This document shows, one piece after another, positions 7,310 through 17,345 of a stretch of 64,000 nt of DNA. The stretch is from Edaphobacter flagellatus. Lineage in GTDB: Bacteria; Acidobacteriota; Terriglobia; Terriglobales; Acidobacteriaceae. The notes beneath the pieces were generated by a model that ran no database searches, was not told the origin of the DNA, and saw only the letters and a list, made by a program, of their open reading frames with translations. Both the position numbers and the translations under genes were made by a program. The first letter of the stretch is position 1. Each line of letters opens with the position of its first letter. Location: contig NZ_CP073697.1 in NCBI RefSeq assembly GCF_025264665.1, forward strand, positions 1,674,001-1,738,000, read 5' to 3'.

Positions 7310-10285
7310 CTACTTGATATCGCGCCAGTTCTGGCCAACGCCAACCTCTGCGACGATAGGCACAGAGAATTCCTGGACGTGCTCCATCTCGTGCTTGACG
7401 AGAGCTTCAACCTCTTTTGCCTCGCTGGGGACGACGTCGAAGAGAAGCTCGTCGTGGACCTGGAGGGTCATACGGGAGCGCAGCTTGCGGCGGGTGAACT
7501 CGGCGTCGATGCGAAGCATTGCAAGCTTGATGAGGTCGGCGGCAGTTCCTTGCAGAGGCGTATTGACGGCAGTGCGCTCAGCGAAGCCGCGCATGTTGGG
7601 ATTGCGGGAGTGAATGTCGGGAATAGGACGGACTCGGCCAAAAAAGGTACTGACAGACTGCTCGCGGCGCACGGTGGCCAGCGTGTCTTCGATGAAGCGC
7701 TCGACGCCCTTGTAACGCTGGAAGTAGGTCTCGATGTATTCGCGAGCCGTCTTCTGATCGATGCCGAGTTGGGCAGCGAGGCCGAAGGGAGAGATACCGT
7801 AGACGATACCGAAGTTGACCGCCTTAGCGCGGTTGCGGGTTTCTTTATCCATCGTAGCGGCGTCGACACCAAAGACCTCAGACGCGGTGAGAGTATGGAT
7901 GTCTTTGCCGGTGCGGTAGGCATCGAGCAAGAGTGGGTCCTGCGAGAAGTGGGCCATGAGACGCAACTCGATCTGCGAGTAGTCGGCAGACATCAGGAGG
8001 TTGCCGGGTGCTGCGATGAAGGCGGCACGGATCTCACGGCCTACAGCAGTGCGGATGGGAATGTTCTGCAGATTGGGGTTGGTGCTGGAGAGGCGGCCGG
8101 TCGCAGTGCCGACCTGGTTGAAGGTGGTGTGGATGCGGCCTTCGGAGTCGGCGAGGACGGGAAGGGCGTCGAGATAGGTCCCCTTAAGCTTCTGGAGCTG
8201 GCGATGCTCGATGACGAGCGCGGCGATGGGGTGGTTTTCAGCCAGCTCTTCGAGGACGTCCTGCGCAGTGGAGACGACCTTGCCCTTGCCGTACTTCATC
8301 GGCTTGGGTAGGAGCATCTTGTTGAAGAGAACATCGCCGAGCTGCTTGGGGGAGTTGATGTTGAAGCGATGGCCGGAGTCTGCGTATATCTTTTCGGCGA
8401 GGTTGTCGATCTCGACGGCGAGGCGCGTGGACATACCACGGAGAAAGTCGGGGTCGATGCGGACACCGGTCTGCTCCATGCGGAGGAGGACGGGGACAAG
8501 AGGGAGATCGAGGGTCTCGTAGACGTGCTGGAGAGTAGAGATGCTTCCCTGCTGCTTGCCTTCCGCTTTTTGTTTTTTGTCGGCGAAGAGCATCTCGGTT
8601 GTGACGGCTCCGCCGAGTGCCGGATCGTCGGCGAGAATGGCATGCTGGGTAGGCGCATAGTCGGCGACCTGTTGGCCGAGCGTAGTGGAGAGGCGAACGA
8701 TCGCGGCGGCGGCTTCAGGCAGGCGCTTGGGATCGTTGGGATTTTCTTTTGTCGGCTGATGAACGAGGGTTCGGCTGGTGCTGCGTGCGGCGATGTCAGG
8801 CAGCGTATGTGAGCCATGCGTCGGATTGACGAGATAGCTAAGCAGCATGACGTCGTTGCGAATACCCTCTAACTGAATGCCGTGTGGCTGGAGTGCGCGC
8901 AGGACGGCCTTGAGGTCGTGGATATCTTTGGGAATAGCGCTGTCGGAGAGCGCTTCCTGGATGCCTGGGGTGTCGAGTGGGACCTCAATGGCGAAGTGAT
9001 CGTTGACGGCGAGGCCGAGGCGGCGTGCTGGGTCTTCTACCGGCTTTGTCGCTGTAGGTTCAGCTATAACTACGGGTGATGCTCCGAACAGAGACATGTT
9101 TTCTGCTGGAGGCGGCTCAGGCTCAAGCGTGTCTTCGGAAGGTTCGGCAGCAATCTCTTCGGCGATGGCCTGCGCGTCTTCAAAGATAGCGAGGGCCAGG
9201 CCGTTTGCCTTGCCGGTTATTGTGTTGAGCGCGCGTGCTTCTTCGAGAAGATGCTTGATCTGGACGGTGGTGGGTTTGAGCTCGTAGGTGATAACGGTGG
9301 TGTCGGCCGCGGGCGCGAGTTCCTTGAGGAGTGTGGTGAATTCGAGTTCCGAGAAGAGGTCGCGGCAGGCGGCGAGGTCCGGAGGCTGCGTACGCATGGC
9401 ATCGAGTGAATATTCGATGGGGACCTCGGTGTGGATGGTGACGAGCTCCTTGGAGAGAAGAATATTCTCGCGGTTGTTGGCGAGGGATTCGCGGTAGGTC
9501 TTGCGCTTGATGGCTTCGGGATTTGCAGTGGCCGCATCGATGGCTGCTTCGACGGTGCCGAATTGCTGGATGAGCTCGACGGAGCCTTTATCGCCGATGC
9601 CGGGGGCACCCGGGATGTTATCAATGGAGTCGCCGCGGAGCGCCATGACGTCAATGACGCGCTCGGGGGGGACACCGAGGTTGGCCTCGACGCCTGCGGG
9701 GTCGAGGATGAGGTTGTCTTTCGTTGGATTGAGGATGGAGACGTCTTTGGTGACGAGTTGCATCATGTCCTTGTCGGAGGAGACGACATAGACGTGGTGG
9801 CCAAGGGCAGAGAGTTTGTGCGAGAGGGTACCGATGACGTCGTCGGCCTCAAAGCCTTCGTAGTAGAGGATGGGGATGCGAAAGGCCTCGAGCGCGCGGC
9901 GTATGTAGGGCTGCTGCTGGATGAGGTCGGGAGGAGTTTCGGTGCGGTTGGCCTTGTAGCCGCCGTATTCGATGGTCTCGAACTGTTGGGTTTTGATGTT
10001 GAATTTTTTGACGTCCTTCATCTGCGCGGCCATCTCGTTACGATGGACGGGGGCACCGACGTCGTAGACAGCTGCGAGGTATTCGGGCTGGAAGTCCTTG
10101 CGCAGCTTGTTGATCATGTTGACGAAGACATAGGTCGCTGCGGTGGGAATGCCGGTGCGCGTGGACATAGGGCGCGAGCGCTGCATGGCATGATAGGCAC
10201 GAAAGATGAAAGCCATCGAGTCGAGGAGATAGATGGGGGGCTTGGTGGATTTCGATTCGGAGGGCTTGGTGGGCGTCTTTGCCAT
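7310..10285 (-). CDS. polA: DNA polymerase I
   Basis: Repair and Okazaki-fragment polymerase. With the ATG at 10285 (MAKTPTK, preceded by AAAAGG) it has 991 residues; an upstream in-frame ATG at 10372 adds 29 unconvincing residues. Domains: 5'-nuclease (about 20-320, YLLDSMAFIFRAYHA, DDVIGTLS), a degenerate 3'-5' exonuclease region (about 330-580) and the polymerase domain (about 610-991) with motif A SADYSQIELR (about 764), the O-helix RNRAKAVNFGIVYG and motif C VHDELLFDV (about 942). In the exonuclease region the expected DTE metal-binding motif is not seen (it reads LGLAVNDHFAIEV), so proofreading is probably lost, as in several bacterial Pol I enzymes. Confidence 0.96.
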   Translation of the reverse strand: MAKTPTKPSESKSTKPPIYLLDSMAFIFRAYHAMQRSRPMSTRTGIPTAATYVFVNMINKLRKDFQPEYLAAVYDVGAPVHRNEMAAQMKDVKKFNIKTQQFETIEYGGYKANRTETPPDLIQQQPYIRRALEAFRIPILYYEGFEADDVIGTLSHKLSALGHHVYVVSSDKDMMQLVTKDVSILNPTKDNLILDPAGVEANLGVPPERVIDVMALRGDSIDNIPGAPGIGDKGSVELIQQFGTVEAAIDAATANPEAIKRKTYRESLANNRENILLSKELVTIHTEVPIEYSLDAMRTQPPDLAACRDLFSELEFTTLLKELAPAADTTVITYELKPTTVQIKHLLEEARALNTITGKANGLALAIFEDAQAIAEEIAAEPSEDTLEPEPPPAENMSLFGASPVVIAEPTATKPVEDPARRLGLAVNDHFAIEVPLDTPGIQEALSDSAIPKDIHDLKAVLRALQPHGIQLEGIRNDVMLLSYLVNPTHGSHTLPDIAARSTSRTLVHQPTKENPNDPKRLPEAAAAIVRLSTTLGQQVADYAPTQHAILADDPALGGAVTTEMLFADKKQKAEGKQQGSISTLQHVYETLDLPLVPVLLRMEQTGVRIDPDFLRGMSTRLAVEIDNLAEKIYADSGHRFNINSPKQLGDVLFNKMLLPKPMKYGKGKVVSTAQDVLEELAENHPIAALVIEHRQLQKLKGTYLDALPVLADSEGRIHTTFNQVGTATGRLSSTNPNLQNIPIRTAVGREIRAAFIAAPGNLLMSADYSQIELRLMAHFSQDPLLLDAYRTGKDIHTLTASEVFGVDAATMDKETRNRAKAVNFGIVYGISPFGLAAQLGIDQKTAREYIETYFQRYKGVERFIEDTLATVRREQSVSTFFGRVRPIPDIHSRNPNMRGFAERTAVNTPLQGTAADLIKLAMLRIDAEFTRRKLRSRMTLQVHDELLFDVVPSEAKEVEALVKHEMEHVQEFSVPIVAEVGVGQNWRDIK

Positions 10286-10394
10286 GGCCTTTTGATGGTA
10301 GCGCGTTGGGAGACGATTGTGACGAGCACAACATTTTGCCAGCCCATATCTCAGAATCAAGATGTGGGACACCCATTTGTAATAGGAACCAACT

Positions 10395-11501
10395 TTAGAG
10401 GATCAACATGCAGTCACCGTAAGAGAAGAAGCGGTAACGTTCACGGACGGCGTGCGTGTAGGCGGCGAGGACGGCTTCTCTTCCCGCAAGTGCGCTGACG
10501 AGCATAAGCAGCGTCGACTGCGGAAGGTGGAAGTTGGTGAGCAGGCCGTCGATGATGCGGAAGCGGAAGCCGGGACGGATGAAGATGCTGGTCTGACCGG
10601 AGTGCGGATGCAGGCGGATACCGGTGTGTGGCTCGAAGGCTTCGGTGGTTGCGATATGGGCGCAGTGCTCGAGCGTGCGTGTCGTGGTAGTTCCAGCGGC
10701 GATGATGCGGCGCCCTTCGCGTAGGGCGGCGTTGACGGCCTCAGCCGTAGCTGGGGGCAGCGTGTAGTGCTCAGCGTGGAGGTGGATGTCTTCGACGTCT
10801 TCAGTACGCACGGGCTGGAAGGTGCCGAGGCCTACGTGGAGGGTGATGGTTTCGATCTGCACGCCGCGGTGGCGGAGTTGTTCGAGGATTTCTGGTGTGA
10901 AGTGGAGGCCTGCGGTGGGTGCGGCGGCGGAGCCGGGCTCATGCGAGAAGACGGTTTGATAACGCTCACGGTCGTCCTGGGTGTCGTCGCGATGGATGTA
11001 GGGTGGGAGCGGCATGTGGCCGATGCGATCGAGGATGGCGCGGAAGTCTGGTGTGGGCGTGAAGCGGAGGATGCGCTCGCCATAGTCGGCAGCGGAGAGG
11101 ACTTCGGCCTCAAGCAGAGGAGGCACTTCGCTGGAGGCGGCGAAGTGGAGACGTTCGCCGGGCTGGACCTTGCGGCCGGGCCGGACAAGCGCAGACCATT
11201 CATTCGAGCCGAGCTGTTGGGTGAGGAGGACTTCGATGCGCCCGGTGGGGTCAGGCGAGCTTGCCTGCGTGTGGGGACTGCGGACGCGTGTGGCGTAGAG
11301 GCGCGCGGGAATGACGCGGCTGTCGTTGAGGACTAGGAGGTCGCCGGGTTGAAGGATTTGCGGGAGGTTGCGAAAGAAATCGTCGCGGTACTCGCCGGCG
11401 TGACGATCGAGGATGAGCATGCGACTGGAACCGCGGACGGGTGGGGGAGATTGCGCGATGAGTTCTTCGGGAAGGTCGAAATGGAAGTCGGCGACGCGCA
11501 C
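10395..11501 (-). CDS. queA: S-adenosylmethionine:tRNA ribosyltransferase-isomerase
   Basis: Transfers and isomerises the ribosyl moiety of AdoMet onto preQ1-modified tRNA to give epoxyqueuosine. The 368-residue protein matches the family throughout: [15 protein letters not shown] at the start, then MLILDR and [14 protein letters not shown], the segment [14 protein letters not shown] and near the end [19 protein letters not shown]. No other queuosine gene is nearby. The gene lies about 110 bases upstream of polA on the same strand, with a short AT-rich gap and no clear terminator. Confidence 0.96.
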   Translation of the reverse strand: MRVADFHFDLPEELIAQSPPPVRGSSRMLILDRHAGEYRDDFFRNLPQILQPGDLLVLNDSRVIPARLYATRVRSPHTQASSPDPTGRIEVLLTQQLGSNEWSALVRPGRKVQPGERLHFAASSEVPPLLEAEVLSAADYGERILRFTPTPDFRAILDRIGHMPLPPYIHRDDTQDDRERYQTVFSHEPGSAAAPTAGLHFTPEILEQLRHRGVQIETITLHVGLGTFQPVRTEDVEDIHLHAEHYTLPPATAEAVNAALREGRRIIAAGTTTTRTLEHCAHIATTEAFEPHTGIRLHPHSGQTSIFIRPGFRFRIIDGLLTNFHLPQSTLLMLVSALAGREAVLAAYTHAVRERYRFFSYGDCMLIL

Positions 11502-11542
11502 TGTATTTATTTTAATGCTCCGATCCCGTTCAGTCGTGGCCT

Positions 11543-11590
11543 TCAGGCAAAATGCGGTGTTTCCTCGTCTCCGCTCGGAATGACGCCCGT
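11543..11590. repeat. REP-like intergenic repeat, copy A
   Basis: Carries the pattern CAAAATGCGG-TGTTTCCTCG-(short GC-rich centre)-CGCTCGGAATGACG shared with the elements at 60241-60296 and 63178-63226. This copy has the shortest centre. It lies between the queA start and the DUF374 gene end. Confidence 0.6.
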
Positions 11591-12232
11591 TTAAGACGTG
11601 TGAGATTCGGCTAAGCCTGTGGCTCGGTCCAATGCGTTTTGTACGGCTTGCTGTTCGGCGACAACGGGGATCGTCCAGGCGATGGTGATGCGGGAGAAGG
11701 GCTTAGGGATGAGGAAGCGATCCCAAGAGCGGAGAGCCCAGGCGCGGTGAGGGTGGAGGTAGATGGCCCCCACACGCGCGTTGACGAGAGATGCGAGTTG
11801 GGCCACGCCGGGCTTAGTTTTCTGCCTAGGGCCGCGCGGTCCGTCGGCGGTGATGGCAATGTAATTGTTCTGTAGGTAGGCCCGCTGGAGGTTGCGGAGG
11901 CCGACGGCTCCATCGCGGGAGCTGGAGCCGCGGACGGCAACGAAGCCGAGCCGCTCGACGGTGCGAGCGATCAGCTCACCGTCGAAGCTGCGGCTGATGA
12001 GGATGTGCAGGTTGGCGTTGCGGAAGCGCCATGCGCAGGCGAGGAGGCAGCGATGCCAGAGCGCGTAGATGAGCGGCGGAGGCGTTTCGTACTGCGGGAC
12101 CATACCGGGCTCGCAGATGTCTTCATAGCGCAGCGTGGCTCCAAGCAGGCAGATGATCATATACGCCAGCGGAGGAACGATGGTTAGCATGACACGCTGC
12201 TTGAAGGTGTAATGGACTGCAGGCTCGGACAC
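11591..12232 (-). CDS. DUF374 / lysophospholipid acyltransferase-like protein
   Basis: 213 residues with one N-terminal membrane segment (about 14-32). The central region contains ALWHRCLL, corresponding to the acyltransferase HxxxxD region but with a basic residue in place of the typical acid, then [27 protein letters not shown] and the DUF374 signature [14 protein letters not shown], followed by [23 protein letters not shown]. The family (PF04028) is related to LpxL/PlsC acyltransferases and is thought to act in lipid A or phospholipid acylation at the inner membrane; substrate is unknown. It ends close to the ABC permease gene upstream (21 bases), so the three genes may be one operon. Confidence 0.85.
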   Translation of the reverse strand: MSEPAVHYTFKQRVMLTIVPPLAYMIICLLGATLRYEDICEPGMVPQYETPPPLIYALWHRCLLACAWRFRNANLHILISRSFDGELIARTVERLGFVAVRGSSSRDGAVGLRNLQRAYLQNNYIAITADGPRGPRQKTKPGVAQLASLVNARVGAIYLHPHRAWALRSWDRFLIPKPFSRITIAWTIPVVAEQQAVQNALDRATGLAESHTS

Positions 12233-12253
12233 GTGAATGAGTTTACAGCGAGC

Positions 12254-13498
12254 TTAGCTGTATTTGATCCAACGTAGGATCTCAGGCAGGTTCGGGCGCT
12301 TTCCATACATGAGGATACCGACGCGATAGACGCGCGCGGTAAACCACATGACGGCCCAGATGGTCGCAAGCATCAACACAATCGAGAGCGCAATGTCGTA
12401 CCAAGGCACGTTGGAGATGGAGATACGCAGGTACATCAGCAACGGCGTGCAGGTAGGGATGAGCGACATGATGCGCGAGAAGTTGGAGCTTGGGTTCGAG
12501 ATGACCGGACCAAGTACGAACATGCAAACGGCCAGCGGCATCGCGATGACGAGATTGAACTGCTGCAGCTCCTGTTCGGAGTTGACCATTGCGCCGATGG
12601 CTGCGGCGATACCTGAGTAGAGCAGGAAGCCGAGGATGAAATAGCCGATGAACGCAATGATCTGCGGCGCGGAAAAATGGATCCGCAAGGTGCCTGCTCC
12701 CACAGCCGATACGATGGCCTGCGAGGAGAGCAGCATAGCGGCCGCAACCCAGATTCCGATTTGCGTGAGGCCTACGGCTCCGACGCCGAAGAGTTTGCCC
12801 ATCATCATCTCTTCCGGCTTGACAGTGGCGAGCATGACTTCGAAAACGCGGGAGGTCTTTTCTTCGATGATGGAGCGGGCGACATTCATGCCGTGCAGCA
12901 TGACGGCCATGTACATCAGGAAGAAGAGAATGTAGGCACCGAAGAAGGCGGTTACAGTGTCTGATTTGGAGATCTCGCCATTCTTGATGGTGTCAGTCTC
13001 CACCTCGACGGGGTCCATCATCGTCTTGATATCGCCCGCGTTGAGACCGCGATGTTGGAGGCCCTGACGCATGACGACGCGACGAAGTGCGGATGAGATA
13101 GTGCCGGTGGTCGAGATGTCGCCGTTGCTAATGGAGGTGTAAACAGCCTTAGTCGCTCCATTTGTCGAGTCGATCCAGAGGAAACCATCGATCTGTTTAT
13201 TGACGGTCTCGTTGACAACATCCTGCCGGGTGGTGCTGGTCGCAGGCGAGATGAGATCGACCTTCATGGCAGAATCCTTGCCATGCTCGAGCTCGTTTTG
13301 CAGATCGAGGCCGAAGTCGGCATCGGGAGCGATGACGGCAATGTGCGAGGCAGGCTTGGAGCTTTTGGATTTAAGCACTGAGAAGAGGATGCCTCCGCCC
13401 ATCAGTGCAGGGATGAGCAGCGTAGTGATGACGAAGGCTTTGGTGCGGACGCGCTCGAGGTACTCGCGCTTGGCGATAAGAAGCGTATTGTTAGGCAT
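12254..13498 (-). CDS. ABC-2 type transporter permease (NatB-like)
   Basis: 414 residues from the ATG at 13498 (MPNNTLLIAKREYLERVRTKAF); an upstream in-frame start at 13564 would overlap far into the ATPase gene and is not preferred. One membrane helix lies at about residues 18-40, a large extracytoplasmic domain follows (about 45-190), then five or six helices to the end, the ABC-2/NatB permease layout. The start codon overlaps the last 8 bases of the ATPase gene, which indicates translational coupling and a common transporter. The substrate is unknown; NatAB-type exporters move Na+ or small molecules. Confidence 0.9.
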   Translation of the reverse strand: MPNNTLLIAKREYLERVRTKAFVITTLLIPALMGGGILFSVLKSKSSKPASHIAVIAPDADFGLDLQNELEHGKDSAMKVDLISPATSTTRQDVVNETVNKQIDGFLWIDSTNGATKAVYTSISNGDISTTGTISSALRRVVMRQGLQHRGLNAGDIKTMMDPVEVETDTIKNGEISKSDTVTAFFGAYILFFLMYMAVMLHGMNVARSIIEEKTSRVFEVMLATVKPEEMMMGKLFGVGAVGLTQIGIWVAAAMLLSSQAIVSAVGAGTLRIHFSAPQIIAFIGYFILGFLLYSGIAAAIGAMVNSEQELQQFNLVIAMPLAVCMFVLGPVISNPSSNFSRIMSLIPTCTPLLMYLRISISNVPWYDIALSIVLMLATIWAVMWFTARVYRVGILMYGKRPNLPEILRWIKYS

Positions 13499-14399
13499 CG
13501 ACTCTGCCCCCTCGGCTGACTTCCTCGATGAAAATCTCTTCGAGGGTTGGCTCCATGACTTCAAAACGGGTTACTTTGGCTCCGGAAATGGCCTTGGCGA
13601 GAATCTGCTGTGCGGCCGATTCGTCGCGAAGCTTAATTTCAGCGGAGCTATTGTAGAGCTTGTACTCTTCGATTCCGGGATTTTGCAGGAAGGCGTTACT
13701 TCCTTCAAAGGTGATCTGCACGCGATTGCGCGGGTAGCGTGATTTGATCTCGCGCATCGAGCCGGAGAGTACTTGCTGACCGCGCGAGATGAGGCAGATG
13801 GCGTCGCACATCTTTTCTACCTGGTCCATGCGATGCGTGGAGAAGAGGATCGCACGGCCTTCTTTGCGCAGATCGATCAGCGTATCGATGAGCAGCGTGG
13901 CATTGACTGGATCCAGACCGCTGAAAGGCTCGTCCATGATGATGAGCTCGGGCTCGTGCAGCAGCGCGGCGATGAACTGAATCTTCTGTTGCATCCCCTT
14001 GGAGAGCTCTTCGACCTTCTTGGGGATTGCCTCAGTGATCTCCATGCGTTCGCACCAGGCGTGGGCGCGGCGGGTTGCGATGTCGACGTCCAACCCGTGG
14101 AGTTGGCCCATGAATACGAGTTGATCGATGACCTTCATCTTCTTATAGAGCCCCCGCTCTTCGGGCAGATAGCCGACCCGGGTGAGGCTTTTGCGGTCGA
14201 ACGGCTGGCCGAAGAGCTCGACTGTACCGGAGTCGGGTACGGTGATACCGATCATCATGCGGATGGAGGAGGTCTTACCGGAGCCGTTTGGCCCGAGGAG
14301 GCCAAACATGGTGCCTGGCTCAATGCGGAAACTCAAATCTTCGACAGCGATTTTTGTGTCGTAGGCTTTGCGGACATGCTGAAGCTGGACGATTGCCAT
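13491..14399 (-). CDS. ABC transporter ATP-binding protein (NatA-like)
   Basis: 302 residues. Walker A is GPNGSGKTSS (about 36-45), signature LSKGMQQKI (about 130), Walker B ELIIMDEPFSGLDP, followed by the switch His in STHRMDQ. The C-terminal 80 residues form the extension typical of DrrA/NatA-type ATPases. It pairs with the overlapping permease gene at 12254-13498. The divergent gene recG begins 88 bases away, so both promoters lie in that short gap. Confidence 0.94.
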   Translation of the reverse strand: MAIVQLQHVRKAYDTKIAVEDLSFRIEPGTMFGLLGPNGSGKTSSIRMMIGITVPDSGTVELFGQPFDRKSLTRVGYLPEERGLYKKMKVIDQLVFMGQLHGLDVDIATRRAHAWCERMEITEAIPKKVEELSKGMQQKIQFIAALLHEPELIIMDEPFSGLDPVNATLLIDTLIDLRKEGRAILFSTHRMDQVEKMCDAICLISRGQQVLSGSMREIKSRYPRNRVQITFEGSNAFLQNPGIEEYKLYNSSAEIKLRDESAAQQILAKAISGAKVTRFEVMEPTLEEIFIEEVSRGGRVDA

Positions 14400-14487
14400 G
14401 GATTCTCGCGAGGGTTTGTAAAGGTCAGTTTATCAGGACGGCTTGACGGTCGAGGAGTTTCAGCTTTGCTCTTGATAGCATCGGTCT

Positions 14488-16875
14488 GTGCTGGAACTTT
14501 CGACTCCAATTAAATACGTCAAGCGTGTAGGCGAACGCGTATCTGCGGCCCTGGCGCAGCGTGGAGTCGAGACGGTAGAAGATCTGCTGTACCACCTGCC
14601 GTTCCGGTATGAGGATCGGCTAAATCCTGTGCCGATCCGCGAACTGAAGGCGGGCGCGATGGCTTCGATTATTGGCGAGGTACGTGGTGCGGTATTGCTG
14701 CGGACGCGTTCGATGCCAATCTTTGAGATGACGGTAGGTCAGGGGCTCGACACAGTAAAATGCATGTGGTTCCACGGTACTTATCTAAAGGACAGATTCA
14801 AAACCGGGCAGATGGTCGCCCTGTACGGCAAGCTGGAAGCTTCGCGCTCAACTGCGGGCAAGTTCAAGATGATTCAGCCGCAGTTTGAGATTTTGCCGTC
14901 GGCAGATTCTCCTGAAGCTGAGTTTGTTTCGCTGGAAGTGGGCCGTATCGTTCCGGTGTATGAATTCCTCGGCGGAACGACGGCCTGGGGTGCGAAGCTG
15001 ACTTCGCGGTGGCTACGACGGGTGGTTTGGGGATTGCTCGAGGAGCTCGGGGGGGAGGAGCGAGTCAGCAAGATAGTGAGTCAGCAAGCCAACGCAGTAC
15101 CAGAGACTTTACCAAGGGCTATGCTTGAGCGACTAGGATTGCCAGCAAGACTGGATGCATTGCGGGCAGTGCATTTTCCTGAAGCAGGGACTCCGATGGT
15201 AGAGCTGGTGTCAGCAGCGACACCGGCGCACCGACGCTTGATTTTTGAGGAACTGTTTTATCTGGAGTTAGGGCTGGAACTGAAACGTCGTCGTCTGCGC
15301 GAGCGTGAGGGAACAGCTTTTATTACAGACGAGAAGGTGCGGCGAGCGCTGAAACAGATACTTCCATTTCACCCGACATCTGCACAGAAACGCGTGCTTG
15401 GCGAGATTGCCACAGATATGCGGCGCAGACAGCCGATGCGCAGGTTACTGCAGGGTGATGTTGGTTCGGGCAAAACGATTGTCGCGATGCAGGCGGCATT
15501 GATTGCGATCGAGAACGGCTATCAGGTTGCGATGATGGCTCCTACGGAGATTCTTGCAATGCAACATTATCTTTCTGCACGCAAGCTGTTGGATGGCGCG
15601 ATTTCGCCACGCACGGGAAAGCCGTATCGTGTGACGCTGCTGACCGGCTCTCTGGATGATGCGGCAAAGCGCGAGGCGCGAGGAAAAATCTATCGCGGCG
15701 AAACAGAGCTTGCGATTGGGACACACGCGTTGATCGAGGAGAAGGTGGACTTCGACAATCTGGGACTGGTGATCGTCGATGAGCAGCACCGGTTTGGCGT
15801 ACAACAGCGATTCAGGTTGATGAAGAAACCCGGGCCGGACGGACGGATGGCTGAGCCTGATGTGCTGGTTATGACGGCCACACCAATTCCGAGGACGCTT
15901 GCGCTGACGCTGTACGGCGATCTGGAGACAAGCGTAATCGACGAACTGCCGCCGGGAAGAACTCCGATAGTGACTCGGAGGACAACCGAAGAACGCGCAG
16001 AGGACGTCTGGGAGTTTGTGCGAAAGCAGGTGTCTGCGGGACGGCAGGCTTACATCGTATATCCCGTAATCGAAGGTGTTCGGGACGATCAGCCGGAGTT
16101 GGACTTTGCTCAGGAAGAGACCGCAGAAGAATTAGTGACTGGGAAGCGAGCCGCGGGTACTTCAGCCGCGCTACGTTCTACGCAGGATGGCACTTCTTCT
16201 AAAGCAAAAACAAAGAAGAAGCCTGGAAAGAAGACTGAGGCTGAGAAGTTGTTTCAGAAGAAGGCTCTACGTGCCGCAAGCGATATGTATGAGGAGCTTC
16301 GCGCAGGTGCCTTAAAAGGGCTGAGGCTTGGACTGCTGCATGGAAGACTGAATGCCAATGAGAAGGACGTTGTGATGCGGCGATTCCAGCGTGGAGAGAT
16401 TGATGTGCTGATCGCAACGACTGTTATCGAAGTTGGCGTCGATGTTCCGAATGCCTCGGTGATGGTGATCGAACATGCGGAGAGGTTTGGGCTCGCTCAG
16501 ATGCATCAGCTGCGCGGTCGTGTAGGCCGTGGGGGGGCAAAGAGCTACTGCATTCTGATGACTGGAGAGCGTGTCAGCGAACAGGCGGAGGCTCGCCTGA
16601 ATGCAATGGTGACGACGCAGAATGGTTTCGAGCTGGCTGAGTTGGATCTTGAGCAGCGTGGGCCCGGCGAATTTTTTGGCACTCGCCAGGCTGGCATGCC
16701 TGAGTTTCGCGTTGCGAACCTGTTGCGTGATCGACAGGTGCTGGAGCTAGCAAAAGTCGAAGCGGCTCGGTTCGCTGAAACCTCGGATAACACGACCCCG
16801 CACGAAGAGCGTCATGTTGTGCGGGAACGGCTGAAGCTCCAGTGGCAAAGACGGTACGGGCTGATAGAGGCTTAG
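14488..16875 (+). CDS. recG: ATP-dependent DNA helicase RecG
   Basis: Branch-migrating helicase that processes stalled forks and Holliday junctions. The 795-residue protein has the N-terminal wedge/OB region (about 1-260), helicase lobe 1 with Walker A GDVGSGKT (about 322) and DEQH (about 429), and lobe 2 with QLRGRVGRG (about 674) and the C-terminal RecG segment. The start is GTG at 14488. It is about 100 residues longer than E. coli RecG; part of the excess is a low-complexity Lys-rich insertion at about residues 548-590 between the two lobes (AALRSTQDGTSS followed by KAKTKKKPGKK). Confidence 0.95.
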   Translation: MLELSTPIKYVKRVGERVSAALAQRGVETVEDLLYHLPFRYEDRLNPVPIRELKAGAMASIIGEVRGAVLLRTRSMPIFEMTVGQGLDTVKCMWFHGTYLKDRFKTGQMVALYGKLEASRSTAGKFKMIQPQFEILPSADSPEAEFVSLEVGRIVPVYEFLGGTTAWGAKLTSRWLRRVVWGLLEELGGEERVSKIVSQQANAVPETLPRAMLERLGLPARLDALRAVHFPEAGTPMVELVSAATPAHRRLIFEELFYLELGLELKRRRLREREGTAFITDEKVRRALKQILPFHPTSAQKRVLGEIATDMRRRQPMRRLLQGDVGSGKTIVAMQAALIAIENGYQVAMMAPTEILAMQHYLSARKLLDGAISPRTGKPYRVTLLTGSLDDAAKREARGKIYRGETELAIGTHALIEEKVDFDNLGLVIVDEQHRFGVQQRFRLMKKPGPDGRMAEPDVLVMTATPIPRTLALTLYGDLETSVIDELPPGRTPIVTRRTTEERAEDVWEFVRKQVSAGRQAYIVYPVIEGVRDDQPELDFAQEETAEELVTGKRAAGTSAALRSTQDGTSSKAKTKKKPGKKTEAEKLFQKKALRAASDMYEELRAGALKGLRLGLLHGRLNANEKDVVMRRFQRGEIDVLIATTVIEVGVDVPNASVMVIEHAERFGLAQMHQLRGRVGRGGAKSYCILMTGERVSEQAEARLNAMVTTQNGFELAELDLEQRGPGEFFGTRQAGMPEFRVANLLRDRQVLELAKVEAARFAETSDNTTPHEERHVVRERLKLQWQRRYGLIEA

Positions 16876-16906
16876 AGAGCAAGACATGCATAGCTACTCT
16901 CTAAGC
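16870..16906. terminator. Terminator-like hairpin between recG and response regulator
   Basis: Inverted repeat GCTTAGAGAG / CTCTCTAAGC with a 17-base loop, including the recG stop codon and ending just before the stop of the convergent regulator gene. No long T-run follows. Confidence 0.45.
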
Positions 16907-16913
16907 CAAGCTA

Positions 16914-17345
16914 TTACGAAGCAACCGCAGAGGTAAGAGTAGGCTGTGGCACTGGATACGCTTTACGCGGACCGCGCTTGCGGGCCACGAGGACGCGAAT
17001 GCGCTCGATCATCTCGGCGGGCGAGCAGGCTCCCTTCGGGAGGAAAACATCTGCAGCACAGGCGCGATCAAAGGATGAGACCGTGTTCGAGACAATCATC
17101 GCGGGGAGCATGGGTTGGATATGCTTGGCACGGCGTACAAGCTCGTTACCGTTCATCTGGGGCATCACGAGATCACAGAGTAAGAGGTCGAGCGAACCCG
17201 GAGCAGACTGTTCAATTATTTCAAGAGCGTGCTGCGGCGAGAGAGCCGGAATCACACGATAGCCACGGGTTTCGAGGAGGAAGGTCCGAACGGAGAGGGC
17301 TTGTTCGTTATCGTCAACGCAAAGGATCGTCTTCTTAGGCCGCAA
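16914..17345 (-). CDS. Response regulator receiver protein
   Basis: The conserved part is a single receiver domain: KKTILCVDDNE, phospho-acceptor Asp in CDLVMPQMNG, and conserved Lys in FLPKG, followed by a basic C-terminal tail without an output domain. The reading frame is open back to an ATG at 17621, but the extra 92 residues show no domain pattern (Pro/Arg/Ser-rich, several Cys). I prefer the in-frame TTG at 17345, directly before the receiver (143 residues); a GTG inside the extension is a further option. No partner kinase is adjacent. The partner and output are unknown. Confidence 0.72.
   Translation of the reverse strand: MRPKKTILCVDDNEQALSVRTFLLETRGYRVIPALSPQHALEIIEQSAPGSLDLLLCDLVMPQMNGNELVRRAKHIQPMLPAMIVSNTVSSFDRACAADVFLPKGACSPAEMIERIRVLVARKRGPRKAYPVPQPTLTSAVAS

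Noticed and set aside
7379..10498. Plus-strand frames of 310 and 355 codons across polA
   Set aside because: Antisense shadows of polA and queA; polA motifs are intact on the other strand.
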